DNA of 64,000 nucleotides, taken from Ohessyouella blattaphilus. Lineage in GTDB: Bacteria > Bacillota > Clostridia > Lachnospirales > Lachnospiraceae. Position 1 is the stretch's first letter; each line of letters begins with the position of its first letter. This document shows positions 44,201 to 52,243 of the stretch, one piece after another. The stretch is taken from the NCBI RefSeq assembly GCF_024721265.1, contig NZ_JAMXOC010000016.1, positions 1-64,000 on the forward strand, read 5' to 3'. The notes beneath the pieces were generated by a model, which was given only the letters and a program-made list of their open reading frames with translations, was not told the DNA's origin and searched no databases. The translations under genes and the position numbers were made by a program.

Positions 44201-44533
44201 CTTGCCCACCTAGATAAAGAGATGGTAAACGAGTCGGTGGTTCTAAAGATCCGCCGCAATAAGGACGCTTCCTTTGCCAAGGGTTGTAAAGTCTTTGACA
44301 CGGAAGAGATTCAAACGATGATGGACTATGCCAAACGGGTGGTGGAAGAAGGGAAGACGCGAATTCTCGCAGGCGACGTAGAGGCCAGCCCTTATAGCTG
44401 TGATTACTGTAATTACCACGATGTGTGTGGGTTTACAGAAGGGCAGTTCGGCTATGAAAAGAAGGAAGCGCTAAAGGCGGATTCGGAGGAGCTTTTAGCA
44501 GAGATGAAGGAGGCGCTTGCAGGTGGCGATTAA
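41213..44533 (+). CDS. addB: ATP-dependent helicase/nuclease subunit AddB
   Basis: 1106 residues. Begins ALQFVFGPAGSGKSS, the conserved N-terminal ATP-binding loop, followed by VVPEQFTLTMQRDI. The C-terminal RecB-type nuclease carries VIDYKTGAKSF. Four cysteines frame it as in the AddB iron-sulfur cluster: one in FANCSYAHF (about 776) and CDYCNYHDVC (about 1063-1072), spacing C-x2-C-x5-C. With AddA it resects double-strand breaks and loads RecA after Chi recognition, the Firmicute counterpart of RecBCD. It overlaps addA by 11 bases. Confidence 0.95.
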   Translation: MALQFVFGPAGSGKSSYARDYVINESLKRPAENFIMVVPEQFTLTMQRDIVLSHPRKGIMNIDVQSFMRLAFRVFEETKTPKLALLDDEGKNMVIRKVAGDLEAKLIVLKGNMDKIGYIEEVKSVFSEFTQYEIDEDRLGEIMEELPEKGRLYYKLQDLQVLYQGFNDYLRERYLTRESLLERLAEAVPSSELVKNTTFVLDGFTGFTPVQERLLQELLKYSRDVVITATIDEGSNPYSNPHPYQLFALTKKMVSNLQKKAQAASVQMSDPVTLFGKTNSRLAENPVLAHLEENIFRSRYQRYLEEPECIRLFTARNPREEALFVAAQIHKLVREENLRFRDIGVVCGNMDTYREHLSQAFLSYGINGFVDQKRSILNNPYVEYVRSFINIYTDSYSYASLLRFLKTELSQVTGDQVSRLENYCLALGLKQYAKWQKPWTKVLKGQNEEELVSLNATRQEVVALIEGYRTEFRKASKKVLTITEQIYNFCVQERLQERLEIEADKLEEQGSASLAKEYRQVYEILISLLDKFVDLLGDEVMGMAEYSALFDVGLQEAKVGVIPPSTDQVMTGDVQRSRFDELKVLFFIGAGDDCIPGALLTNGLLGESERREFSKLGVNLAPGSSEKVFVQKFYLYTMLAKPRESLYLSYAKSSMSGTSINPSYLFGEMKKLFPALSVTDIDIFSYWEKEYTKASALSEMIGIIHAPERELTPSQLEFFRFFAKNHRPLYEEMIAACFYQKRDSHLPEEVAKALYGLELKGSVTRMEKFANCSYAHFLDYGLRLKERLEFEFEAMDMGNICHEALERYGLKIEENQESWLGLSEEKRSAYLDESLEAAIADYNNDILEATARNRYMVGKMRSLLDRSIWALSKHLEVGDFKPALYEFGFNEGKIDRIDLCEAKDRVYVKVIDYKTGAKSFDVSSLYNGLSLQLMFYLDASLKEVKAGEPQKEVVPAGAFYFQVKDPVVAKSHLEAVQAEKLKELKVDGVINSDGAALAHLDKEMVNESVVLKIRRNKDASFAKGCKVFDTEEIQTMMDYAKRVVEEGKTRILAGDVEASPYSCDYCNYHDVCGFTEGQFGYEKKEALKADSEELLAEMKEALAGGD

Positions 44534-47500
44534 GTACACGAAAGAACAACAGAATGTCATCGACTACCGGGACCGTAATATCTTGGTGTCGGCAGCCGCC
44601 GGTTCCGGTAAGACGGCGGTCTTAGTGGCGCGGATCATTGACCGGGTGACGGATAAGACGGCTCCTTTTAGCGTGTCAGAACTACTAGTGGTCACTTTTA
44701 CAGAAGCGGCTGCTAGCGAGATGAAGGCGAGAATTGGGAAGGCCATCGAAGAGGCGTTAGCGGCTGATCCTGACAATCAGCATTTAAAAGAAGAAGCTAT
44801 TCTTATTAATACGGCGGCAATCTCCACGATTCATACGTTTTGCCTAAACGTTATTAAAGATCACTTCCACGAGATTGATCTTGACCCGACCTTTCGGGTG
44901 GCGGAAGGGGGCGAGCTGACCCTCTTGCAAAATGAGCTGTTTGAAGAGCTATTAGAAGAAGAATATGAGAGCGGGAGTCCGGCTTTTATGAATTTTGCGC
45001 TAGCTTATGGCGGCAAACGAGACGATGGCAACTTGATTCAGATGCTTACCGATCTCTATTTGTATGCCCGCAGTTTTCCTGATGATAAAGGGTGGCTTAA
45101 AATGGCCGCCGCGCTTTATGACTGCACAAGCGTGACTGAGCTAGAAGCGTCTCCGCTGGTTAGGCAGATTGTCGAGCAAACTCACCTTGAGCTAACGGCG
45201 TGCCTAGAAATGTACGAGGAAGCGCTAGCCCTCACTTACCTAGAGGGTGGCCCGGCTCCTTATCAGGAAACGTTAGAGCAGGAACGGGACTACGTCTTAT
45301 CCTTATTAGGTTTAAAGTCGTATGAAGAGTTAAATACCGGCTTTCGCCAGCTTACCTTTGGCAAAATCGGGGTGGTTCGCAACAGCAAGCAGGTTACCTA
45401 CGATGGGGATTTAAAAGTAAGGGTAAAGGCCCTTCGCGACGCAGGCAAAGGGGTTTTGGAGCGTTTGCTCGTGACGTACTACTTTCAGAATACCCAGGAG
45501 ATGCTCGATGATTTTAAAATCAGCCACATCCATGTCAAGGAAATTGTCCGCTTGGTACTGCTCTTTGGCGAGCGTTTTGCCAAGAGGAAGCGGGAGCTGG
45601 GAATTATTGATTTTTCCGATATGGAGCATTTTGCCCTTGATATCTTAACGAGGGGAGCGGAAGCTGATTTTGCGCCTAGTCAAGTGGCAGAAGGGTACCG
45701 GAAGCGCTTTAAAGAGATTATGATTGATGAGTATCAAGATAGCAACCACTTGCAGGAAGCGATTTTCGGAGCGGTGGCTGGCGATTATAACACCTTTATG
45801 GTAGGGGATGTGAAGCAGAGCATCTATCGCTTCAGACTAGCTAGACCTGAGCTTTTCGTAGGTAAGTACAACCGGTATTCGCTAGCGGAAAGTAAGGAAC
45901 AAAGAATTGACCTGCATAAGAACTTTCGCAGTTCGAAAGAGGTTATCGACACTGTCAACTACCTCTTTAAGCGTCTAATGACAGAAGCCATAGGCAGTGT
46001 CAATTACGATGAAGGAGCCGCCCTCGTTCAAGGGCGTGAATTTGCAGAGGATGAGAATCGCCAGACGGAAGTCTGCTTAATTGATGGGAGTGGGTCTAGA
46101 GAAGCCGATGCCTTGGCTCTAGAAGCCAGTCAGATTGCTCAGCGCATCAAGGGACTCCGGGCTCAGAACGGGGCCAACTACCGGGATATTGTTATTTTGC
46201 TTAGAAGTGTCAAAGGGGTAGGCGAGAGGCTACGAAAAGAATTAAGCGCCAGGGGGATACCGGCGTATGTGACCTCGAGAAGTGGCTATTTTAAAACTAG
46301 GGAGATTCGGTTGCTCCTAGATTATCTGAAGATTATCGACAATGGTTATCAGGATATTCCGCTAGCGGCCGTACTGTTATCTTACTTTGGAAAAATGACA
46401 GAGACAGAGCTAGCTCAGATTAAAAGTCACTATCCTCAGAAAAGCTTTTCCGAGGCTGTTTCTTCTTATATAGAAGAGGGAGAGGATTTGGTAGCGGAAA
46501 AGCTTAATGAGATCCTTTGGCAAATCGCTGAGTTTCGTAGGGAAGCGAAATATATGCCCATTCACGAAGTACTTTCTTCTATTATAATGAAAACTGGTTA
46601 TCTAGACTACGTTCAGGCGTTACCAGGCGGCCAGCAGCGCCAGGCAAATGTGCTGATGCTCCTAGAGAAGGCCAGAAGCTTTGACGCGTCTAGTTTTAAG
46701 GGCATTTATCATTTTATCCATTATATCGATCAGCTGGAGCGATATAATGTGGATGAGGGGGAAGCGGGACTAACCGATGAAAATGCTGAGGTGGTGCGAA
46801 TTATGAGTATTCACCAGAGCAAAGGCTTAGAATTCCCTTACGTCTTCGTCTCGGCACTGGGGAACCGTCTCGGCGGACGATCCAGCAACCCGCTGGCTAA
46901 GAGCGTCAAGCTAGGGATTGGTATCGATATGATTGATACGTACCTAGGGGTCAAGCAGATCGGCCTGATTAAAAATACAATTGAAGCCCAGGAGCGTTTA
47001 GAATCTCTAGGGGAAGAACTACGGGTTCTCTACGTGGCGTTTACTAGGGCAGAGAAGAAACTAATTCTGACCGGCTTTGTCTCTGACTATGAGAAAAAAT
47101 TCGGGCACTTGGAGCGTACGCCTGGCACAGAGGCAAGCCTACCCTATCATTTGGTAGCCGGTGTCAGCACGTATCTCGATATTCTTTTACCGGTATTACT
47201 AGGAGAAGATAAGATTACGCCGGTGAGTTTGGCGGTGCTTCCTTTTGGCATGGTTAGGGAGGAAGAGGATATGACCGTGCTGGAGAGCTATTTTACCCAG
47301 GAGAGTCTCTTGCATCTTAACACCGAAGAGGTGTATGACCAGTCCTTAGCCGATCTTCTTGAAGCCCAGACGAGCTTTGTCTACCCCCACCAAGAGGAGA
47401 CGAAGATTAAGAGTAAGATTAGCGTCTCTGAGTTAAAGAAGCTAGCCTACGCCCAGGCGATCGCCGAAGAGGAGGACGAAGATAGTGTTCAGTCACTGAT

Positions 47501-48068
47501 TGAAGAGCCAGTAGTAAATCCGCTGATTCCCAAGTTCATGAAGAAAGAAGAGGCCCTTAGCGGTGCCCTTAGAGGGGATGCCTATCACCGAGTCTTTGAG
47601 CTTCTGGATTATACCCGGGAATATGACGATGTTACAATTACCCAGCATTTATCCACTTGGGTTAGCGAAGGAGCCCTATCTGAGCAGGAAGCAGCGGTGG
47701 TGGCCCCGGCGGATATCGTCGCATTCCTCCAGAGTGCATACGGAAAAGCTATGCAAAAGGCGGCAAAGGCGGGCAAGCTCTATAAAGAAAAAGCCTTTTT
47801 TATCGCTCGCCCGGCAGCGGAAGTCTACGGTGTTGCTAGCGACGAGTGGACGTTGATTCAAGGGATTATTGATGTTTACTATGAAGACCCGGAAGGGCTA
47901 ACCATCCTTGACTATAAGACGGACCGGGTTACGGATGTGGGAGAACTTAAAACCCGCTACCAAGAACAGCTCCATTACTACGGTCTCGCCCTAGAACAAA
48001 TCACGGGAAAGAAAGTAAAAGAGAAAATAATATATTCAGTTACCTTACAAGAAGTGTGTTCCGTTTAA
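44523..48068 (+). CDS. addA: ATP-dependent helicase/nuclease subunit AddA
   Basis: 1181 residues from GTG 44523, nine bases after AGGAGG; an in-frame TTG at 44517 is too close to it. UvrD/Rep-type superfamily 1A helicase: Q-motif YTKEQQNVI, Walker A SAAAGSGKTAVL, motif II IDEYQD, motif III GDVKQSIYRFR, motif V SIHQSKGLEFPYVF, motif VI YVAFTRAEKKL. The C-terminal nuclease domain contains QGIIDVYYED and LDYKTDR. Translated from within addB. A terminator whose left arm reaches into the last codons ends the transcript. Confidence 0.96.
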   Translation: MAIKYTKEQQNVIDYRDRNILVSAAAGSGKTAVLVARIIDRVTDKTAPFSVSELLVVTFTEAAASEMKARIGKAIEEALAADPDNQHLKEEAILINTAAISTIHTFCLNVIKDHFHEIDLDPTFRVAEGGELTLLQNELFEELLEEEYESGSPAFMNFALAYGGKRDDGNLIQMLTDLYLYARSFPDDKGWLKMAAALYDCTSVTELEASPLVRQIVEQTHLELTACLEMYEEALALTYLEGGPAPYQETLEQERDYVLSLLGLKSYEELNTGFRQLTFGKIGVVRNSKQVTYDGDLKVRVKALRDAGKGVLERLLVTYYFQNTQEMLDDFKISHIHVKEIVRLVLLFGERFAKRKRELGIIDFSDMEHFALDILTRGAEADFAPSQVAEGYRKRFKEIMIDEYQDSNHLQEAIFGAVAGDYNTFMVGDVKQSIYRFRLARPELFVGKYNRYSLAESKEQRIDLHKNFRSSKEVIDTVNYLFKRLMTEAIGSVNYDEGAALVQGREFAEDENRQTEVCLIDGSGSREADALALEASQIAQRIKGLRAQNGANYRDIVILLRSVKGVGERLRKELSARGIPAYVTSRSGYFKTREIRLLLDYLKIIDNGYQDIPLAAVLLSYFGKMTETELAQIKSHYPQKSFSEAVSSYIEEGEDLVAEKLNEILWQIAEFRREAKYMPIHEVLSSIIMKTGYLDYVQALPGGQQRQANVLMLLEKARSFDASSFKGIYHFIHYIDQLERYNVDEGEAGLTDENAEVVRIMSIHQSKGLEFPYVFVSALGNRLGGRSSNPLAKSVKLGIGIDMIDTYLGVKQIGLIKNTIEAQERLESLGEELRVLYVAFTRAEKKLILTGFVSDYEKKFGHLERTPGTEASLPYHLVAGVSTYLDILLPVLLGEDKITPVSLAVLPFGMVREEEDMTVLESYFTQESLLHLNTEEVYDQSLADLLEAQTSFVYPHQEETKIKSKISVSELKKLAYAQAIAEEEDEDSVQSLIEEPVVNPLIPKFMKKEEALSGALRGDAYHRVFELLDYTREYDDVTITQHLSTWVSEGALSEQEAAVVAPADIVAFLQSAYGKAMQKAAKAGKLYKEKAFFIARPAAEVYGVASDEWTLIQGIIDVYYEDPEGLTILDYKTDRVTDVGELKTRYQEQLHYYGLALEQITGKKVKEKIIYSVTLQEVCSV

Positions 48069-48084
48069 ATGGAACACATTTTTT
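48055..48084 (+). terminator. Terminator overlapping the end of addA
   Basis: TGTGTTCC/GGAACACA with the addA stop codon in the loop, followed by six T. Confidence 0.85.
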
Positions 48085-48105
48085 ATAAAAAAATAGCTGT
48101 CTTAG

Positions 48106-48134
48106 TTGACAAGCAATATTATACGCCGTATAAT
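48106..48134 (+). promoter_or_regulatory. Consensus promoter of the padR operon
   Basis: TTGACA (48106-48111), 17-base spacer, TATAAT (48129-48134): a perfect consensus promoter, so tight repression is likely needed. Confidence 0.92.
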
Positions 48135-48136
48135 AT
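48116..48136. promoter_or_regulatory. Candidate PadR operator
   Basis: ATATTATAC-GCC-GTATAATAT, a perfect 9-bp inverted repeat with a 3-base centre. It covers the spacer and the whole -10 box of the promoter that drives the PadR gene itself. Confidence 0.8.
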
Positions 48137-48178
48137 GTTTAACAAAACAGTATTATAGTGAAAAAAGAGGTGAATATT

Positions 48179-48502
48179 ATGGTCTTTAACACAGGGGCGG
48201 CATTACTTGATGCGATTGTCCTGGCCACTGTATCCAGAGAAGAAGAGGGTACGTATGGATATAAAATCACACAGGAGGTCCGCGGGGCAATCGATGTTTC
48301 CGAGTCCACTCTGTATCCCGTTTTAAGAAGGCTGCAGAAGGATGAGTGCTTAGAAGTGTATGATAAGCAGATTGATGGCCGAAATCGAAGGTACTACAAG
48401 ATTACGGAAAAAGGTGGAGCGCAGTTAAACCTTTACCGGATAGAATGGAAGAACTATACCAGAAAGGTAAATAATATTTTTGAGGGAGGTGCGATAGCAT
48501 GA
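48179..48502 (+). CDS. PadR-family transcriptional regulator
   Basis: 107 residues from ATG 48179 (GAGGTG upstream); the longer GTG frame from 48158 has no ribosome-binding site. Winged helix with LDAIVLATVSREEEGTYGYKI, SESTLYPVLRRLQKDECLEVY and GRNRRYYKITEKG, all typical of PadR, then a short dimerisation helix. It probably represses its own operon at the inverted repeat over its -10 box. It overlaps the DUF1700 gene by 4 bases (ATGA). Confidence 0.9.
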   Translation: MVFNTGAALLDAIVLATVSREEEGTYGYKITQEVRGAIDVSESTLYPVLRRLQKDECLEVYDKQIDGRNRRYYKITEKGGAQLNLYRIEWKNYTRKVNNIFEGGAIA

Positions 48503-49140
48503 GTCGCATAGAATTTATGAATGAGTTGGCGGCACTACTAGCGGACTTGCCAACAGATGATAGAAACGATGCGCTGGCATACTATAATGATTACTTTGAT
48601 GCTGCCGGTGCGGAGAATGAAGGGGCGATTATTAGCGAGCTAGTTAGCCCAGCGAAGGTGGCAAAGACGATTAAGTCTGAGCTTGGCGGAACGATTAAAG
48701 AGGATCAGGAAAGCAGTGATGTTTTGCCAGAAAAGTACGAAGAGATGCCGAAGGATAAGAATAATCTTCTTAAAATTATTTTAATTATTGCCGGTGTGTG
48801 TATCCTGGCACCGATTATCTTACCAATAATTTTCGCGGTGTTTATCACCGTCGTCAGCTTGCTTTTTGCCGTGTTTATGTTCTTCGTCTCATTAGTGATA
48901 GCGGCGGTGGCAGTGATTATATGTGGAATCAGTCTAATTGTGGCCGGTATCTTAATGATAATCCCTGAGATTGCCGCCGGTCTAGTATGTATCGGGGTCG
49001 GGCTATTGTTAACAGCGGCGGGCTTAGTGGCCACTCGTTATACGGTAAAGCTTTGTACAGTTGTCTTCCCAGGCCTAGTACGTTTTACGGTGGATATTTG
49101 TAGAAGACTAGTTGGCATGACAAGAAAGGCGGTGGCCTAA
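48499..49140 (+). CDS. DUF1700/HAAS-type membrane protein
   Basis: 213 residues. The N-terminal about 70 residues (SRIEFMNELAALLADLPTDDRNDALAYYNDYFDAAG) are the helical DUF1700/HAAS signature found next to PadR regulators. From about residue 90 there are at least three strongly hydrophobic helices, then a basic C-terminus. Its biochemical role is not known; in related operons it is thought to work with the PadR and DUF4097 proteins at the membrane. GGGAGGTG precedes the ATG. Confidence 0.85.
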   Translation: MSRIEFMNELAALLADLPTDDRNDALAYYNDYFDAAGAENEGAIISELVSPAKVAKTIKSELGGTIKEDQESSDVLPEKYEEMPKDKNNLLKIILIIAGVCILAPIILPIIFAVFITVVSLLFAVFMFFVSLVIAAVAVIICGISLIVAGILMIIPEIAAGLVCIGVGLLLTAAGLVATRYTVKLCTVVFPGLVRFTVDICRRLVGMTRKAVA

Positions 49141-49141
49141 G

Positions 49142-50008
49142 GTGAAAAGAGGAACGAAAATATTTTTAAGTGTCTGCGGAATTATGGCCGCTGTCGGCTT
49201 AGTAGTTAGTATTGTGGGCGTTTCTTTAGGAGCAACGAGGGAAGGGCTTATCTATTCTTTGAATCGCTACGGCAGCATTGGTCCTATGAAATTCGGCACC
49301 AGCAGCCTGGGTTACGAAAGCGATGATGACTGGGATAGCGATGACCAGTTCGAAGAAATTACTGCCATTAGCGGCGAGCGTACGTTTAAAAACGTCAGCT
49401 CATTGGCGATTGATTGTACATACGGCGCAGTTGATATCGTTACCTACGAGGGAAGCGACATTAAAGTGGCAGAAGGCAGCGGCAGAGGTACGGTTAGTTG
49501 CGAGTTTGACAATGAAGATAAGGAATTAGAAATCGAAGTAAAAACGATCAAGCGTGCATGGTTTACTAATACTTCGGGAAAAAAGGTTAGAGTATATATT
49601 CCAGAAGGCTATCGCTTCAATCAAGTGAGTATGGAAGTGGAAGCTGGCGCAATTAATACAGAAGCGCTGGAAACAGGACTTCTCGATGTGGAAGTCGGTG
49701 CTGGTGAAAGTGTTATGGAGGGCGTTAAGACGGACAATCTAAAGGCCGAAGTCGGGGCTGGACGCTTAGAAATTTACGGAACGGTTAGTCGCGCAGGATA
49801 TATTCACGGCGGCGTCGGTGAAGTGGATGTCGTGCTAACAAATAGCCTTACGGATTTTGACTACAGCCTTAAGTATGGCATCGGTGAATTGGTACTGGGC
49901 CATGAAAGCTATGGCGGTATCGGCGGCCAGAAAAGTATCAACAATAACACCGGCAAACCTTTTGAAGTAGAAGTCGGTGTAGGTAGTGTATCAGTAACAT
50001 TCGAGTAG
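49142..50008 (+). CDS. DUF4097-type membrane-anchored beta-repeat protein
   Basis: 288 residues from GTG 49142, one base after the DUF1700 stop. One N-terminal membrane helix (about 5-30), an acidic linker, then a domain of regular short beta strands such as LDVEVGAGESVMEGV, LKAEVGAGRLEIYG and FEVEVGVGSVSVTF, which looks like a DUF4097/adhesin-type beta solenoid outside the cell. No enzyme motif. Probably part of an envelope-sensing module with the neighbouring genes. Confidence 0.8.
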   Translation: MKRGTKIFLSVCGIMAAVGLVVSIVGVSLGATREGLIYSLNRYGSIGPMKFGTSSLGYESDDDWDSDDQFEEITAISGERTFKNVSSLAIDCTYGAVDIVTYEGSDIKVAEGSGRGTVSCEFDNEDKELEIEVKTIKRAWFTNTSGKKVRVYIPEGYRFNQVSMEVEAGAINTEALETGLLDVEVGAGESVMEGVKTDNLKAEVGAGRLEIYGTVSRAGYIHGGVGEVDVVLTNSLTDFDYSLKYGIGELVLGHESYGGIGGQKSINNNTGKPFEVEVGVGSVSVTFE

Positions 50009-50022
50009 AAAAGGAGAAGATT

Positions 50023-50217
50023 ATGGAACAGAAAAAATTATACAGATCGATTAACGACAGACAAATTTGCGGTGTGTGTGGTGGCTTAGGCGAATACTTT
50101 AGAGTAGATGCCACTTTGTTACGACTTGCCGCTGTGCTCTTTGCTTTTGCAAGCTGCGGGACCGCGATTCTGGCTTACTTTGTGGCCGCGGTTATCATTC
50201 CTGATGGCCCAAGATAA
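50023..50217 (+). CDS. PspC-domain protein
   Basis: A 64-residue protein: KKLYRSINDRQICGVCGGLGEYFRVD, then one membrane helix (about 30-55). It is a bare PspC domain with its typical GVCGGLAEYF-like motif. PspC proteins belong to membrane-stress responses. Fourth gene of the padR operon, 14 bases after the DUF4097 gene. Confidence 0.9.
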   Translation: MEQKKLYRSINDRQICGVCGGLGEYFRVDATLLRLAAVLFAFASCGTAILAYFVAAVIIPDGPR

Positions 50218-50272
50218 AGGTATGACAGAATTGTTAAGAATATTAATTAGTATTACAAGGCTGTAAACTCTG

Positions 50273-50301
50273 TTGAAAAGGCTTACCGGGTCTGCTATAA
50301 T
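50273..50301 (+). promoter_or_regulatory. Promoter of the TagA/WecG-like gene
   Basis: TTGAAA (50273-50278), 17-base spacer, perfect TATAAT (50296-50301). Confidence 0.8.
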
Positions 50302-50331
50302 TCAGAAATCGAATTAGGAGCAGGTGGGTAC

Positions 50332-50976
50332 ATGAGCAAAACAATAGAAATTCTCGGTATCAATATAAATCGAATGAATAGTAAAGAGGCTCTGCGGAAG
50401 GTGAATGCGCTTTCTGGTAAAGAGCCTTTAGCTATTGTGGAGATTATTACCAGCGAGGAGTTGCTGAGCCTAGAAGAAAGCCAGGAGTTGAAAGCGGAAA
50501 TGAAGACGTTCGATCTGGTCTTAGCAGGTGATAAAGGGCTTTTAGAGGCCGTCTCCCTTACGGAAGAGCGCTATCTGCCACTTTTGCTCCGGCAATTACA
50601 AAGGAATCATAGCCGGGTGTTTGTTTTGGCGAATAATGAAGGGGAGTGCCGAGAGTTCGCCGAGTACCTAAGGAAGGATTACGGAATTGTGAGTCTAGCT
50701 GGGGCGGCGGTTTTATCGGCTGAGCATCGGGACGACGATCTGCTAGTTAACGCCATTAACGGTAGCGATGTGGACTGCGTACTTTCCGTTCTTGCCTCGC
50801 CTCTGCAAGAGGACTTTATAGTTAACAATAAAAAGTCTTTAAACACCAAGCTTTGGCTGGGAACTGGAGATGCATATAAGAAAATGGACCGGGAAGAGCG
50901 GGGAATAGGGAAGCTGACCGCGTTTATCAAACAGCGGATTTTCAAGAAAAAGATAGGGGATAGTGCCCCAGAATAG
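50332..50976 (+). CDS. Degenerate WecG/TagA/CpsF-like protein
   Basis: 214 residues. The order of elements follows the TagA/WecG glycosyltransferase fold: ILGININRMNSKEAL at the start, FDLVLAGDKGLLEAV, RVFVLANNEGECREFAEYL (Rossmann-like half), and VLSVLASPLQEDFIVNN, equivalent to the family's GxPKQExWI segment. The usual TPNPEH and PDGxG active-site motifs are replaced (TSEELL, AGDKG), so catalysis is doubtful. No signal peptide. It stands alone between its own promoter and a terminator. Assignment is by pattern only; function unknown. Confidence 0.6.
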   Translation: MSKTIEILGININRMNSKEALRKVNALSGKEPLAIVEIITSEELLSLEESQELKAEMKTFDLVLAGDKGLLEAVSLTEERYLPLLLRQLQRNHSRVFVLANNEGECREFAEYLRKDYGIVSLAGAAVLSAEHRDDDLLVNAINGSDVDCVLSVLASPLQEDFIVNNKKSLNTKLWLGTGDAYKKMDREERGIGKLTAFIKQRIFKKKIGDSAPE

Positions 50977-50994
50977 TGGCTATTTTACGCATTT

Positions 50995-51037
50995 AAGAGG
51001 AAATCAACAAAAAAACTGGATTTCCTCTTTATTTTTT
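50995..51037 (+). terminator. Terminator after the TagA/WecG-like gene
   Basis: AAGAGGAAATC pairs with GATTTCCTCTT around an A-rich loop; TTTATTTTTTT follows. Confidence 0.88.
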
Positions 51038-51080
51038 TGTCGATTTGTATTAAGATATACTATGACTATGCGGTTTTACC

Positions 51081-51086
51081 TATAAT
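51081..51086 (+). promoter_or_regulatory. Possible -10 element for the CdaR-like gene
   Basis: A perfect TATAAT 53 bases before the ATG; no recognisable -35 at the right distance, so an activator may be needed or the call is wrong. Confidence 0.4.
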
Positions 51087-51138
51087 GAGAATAGAAAATT
51101 GTGAAATATGCATATGTCAATGAGCGAAGGAGGCTAGT

Positions 51139-52227
51139 ATGATATCTAATCAGATACTTCAAAATACGATAGAAGGGTTGAAGGCGATTACGAAGGCCGA
51201 TATCTGCATCTTAGATGTAGATGGCAAAGTAATTACAAGTACGATGAGCGCATCTGAATCCCATGAAACACAGGTGGTTTCTTTTGTGAAGTCTCCGGCG
51301 GATAGCCAAGAGATTCAAGGGAACCAATTTTTTAAGGTGTTTGATGACCACCAGCTAGAGTACGTACTGCTAGTTAGAGGGAATTCAGAAGATACGCACA
51401 TGATCGGAAAAATTGCCGTTTTCCAAATCCAGAATTTATTGGTAGCTTATAAAGAGCGTTTTGATAAAGATAATTTTATCAAGAGCCTGTTGCTTGACAA
51501 TTTGCTATTGGTAGATATCTATAATCGTGCCAAGAAATTGCGCATAGAAACAGAGGTTCGCCGCGTTGTTTTCACGATCGAGACAACGAGGGAAAGAGAA
51601 TCCAGTACCCTAGATAATATTCGCCGTCTTTTGGGAAATAATACAAAAGATTTTATTACTGCAGTTGACGAGAAGAGTACAATTGTGGTAAAAGAATTAG
51701 ATGGCAAAGATGGGCCGGATGAGTTGAACAAGATTGCGACACATTTTCATGATATGCTTCTGGAGGATGGGGATAGTCGCGTACTCGTTTCCTACGGAAC
51801 GATTGTGGATGATATCCGCGAAGTATCAAAATCGTACAAAGAAGCGAAGCTTGCCCTGGATGTAGGTAAGATTTTCTTCGACGAAAAGGAGATTATCGCT
51901 TACAGTACGCTAGGAATAGGAAGACTGATTTACCAGTTGCCAATTCCGCTATGCAAAATGTTTATTAGAGAAATTTTCGAAGGCAAATCTCCAGACGACT
52001 TTGATGAGGAGATTTTGACAACGATTAATAAATTCTTTGAAAACAACTTGAACGTATCCGAAACGTCTAGACAGCTATACATCCACCGGAATACGCTAGT
52101 GTATCGGTTGGATAAGCTCCAAAAGAGCACCGGCCTGGATTTGCGGGTGTTTGAAGACGCCATAACTTTCAAGATTGCCTTAATGGTAGTCAAATACATG
52201 AATTATATGGAGTCATTGGAGTACTAG
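51139..52227 (+). CDS. CdaR/PucR-type transcriptional regulator
   Basis: 362 residues, AAGGAGG before the ATG. The N-terminal about 120 residues resemble the sugar-diacid-recognition domain of CdaR (IEGLKAITKADICILDVDGKVITSTM). The middle contains a GGDEF-like remnant (VSYGTIVDDIREVSKSYKEAKLALDVG). The C-terminus is the PucR helix-turn-helix: LNVSETSRQLYIHRNTLVYRLDKLQKSTGLDLR. The ligand is unknown. It lies 16 bases before ftsE and may be in the same transcript, although no division link is established for the family. Confidence 0.85.
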   Translation: MISNQILQNTIEGLKAITKADICILDVDGKVITSTMSASESHETQVVSFVKSPADSQEIQGNQFFKVFDDHQLEYVLLVRGNSEDTHMIGKIAVFQIQNLLVAYKERFDKDNFIKSLLLDNLLLVDIYNRAKKLRIETEVRRVVFTIETTRERESSTLDNIRRLLGNNTKDFITAVDEKSTIVVKELDGKDGPDELNKIATHFHDMLLEDGDSRVLVSYGTIVDDIREVSKSYKEAKLALDVGKIFFDEKEIIAYSTLGIGRLIYQLPIPLCKMFIREIFEGKSPDDFDEEILTTINKFFENNLNVSETSRQLYIHRNTLVYRLDKLQKSTGLDLRVFEDAITFKIALMVVKYMNYMESLEY

Positions 52228-52243
52228 TAATTAGGAGGTTACA

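Noticed and set aside
47563-47856. 97-codon frame inside addA
   Set aside because: It is the alternative frame of a well-supported AddA nuclease domain.
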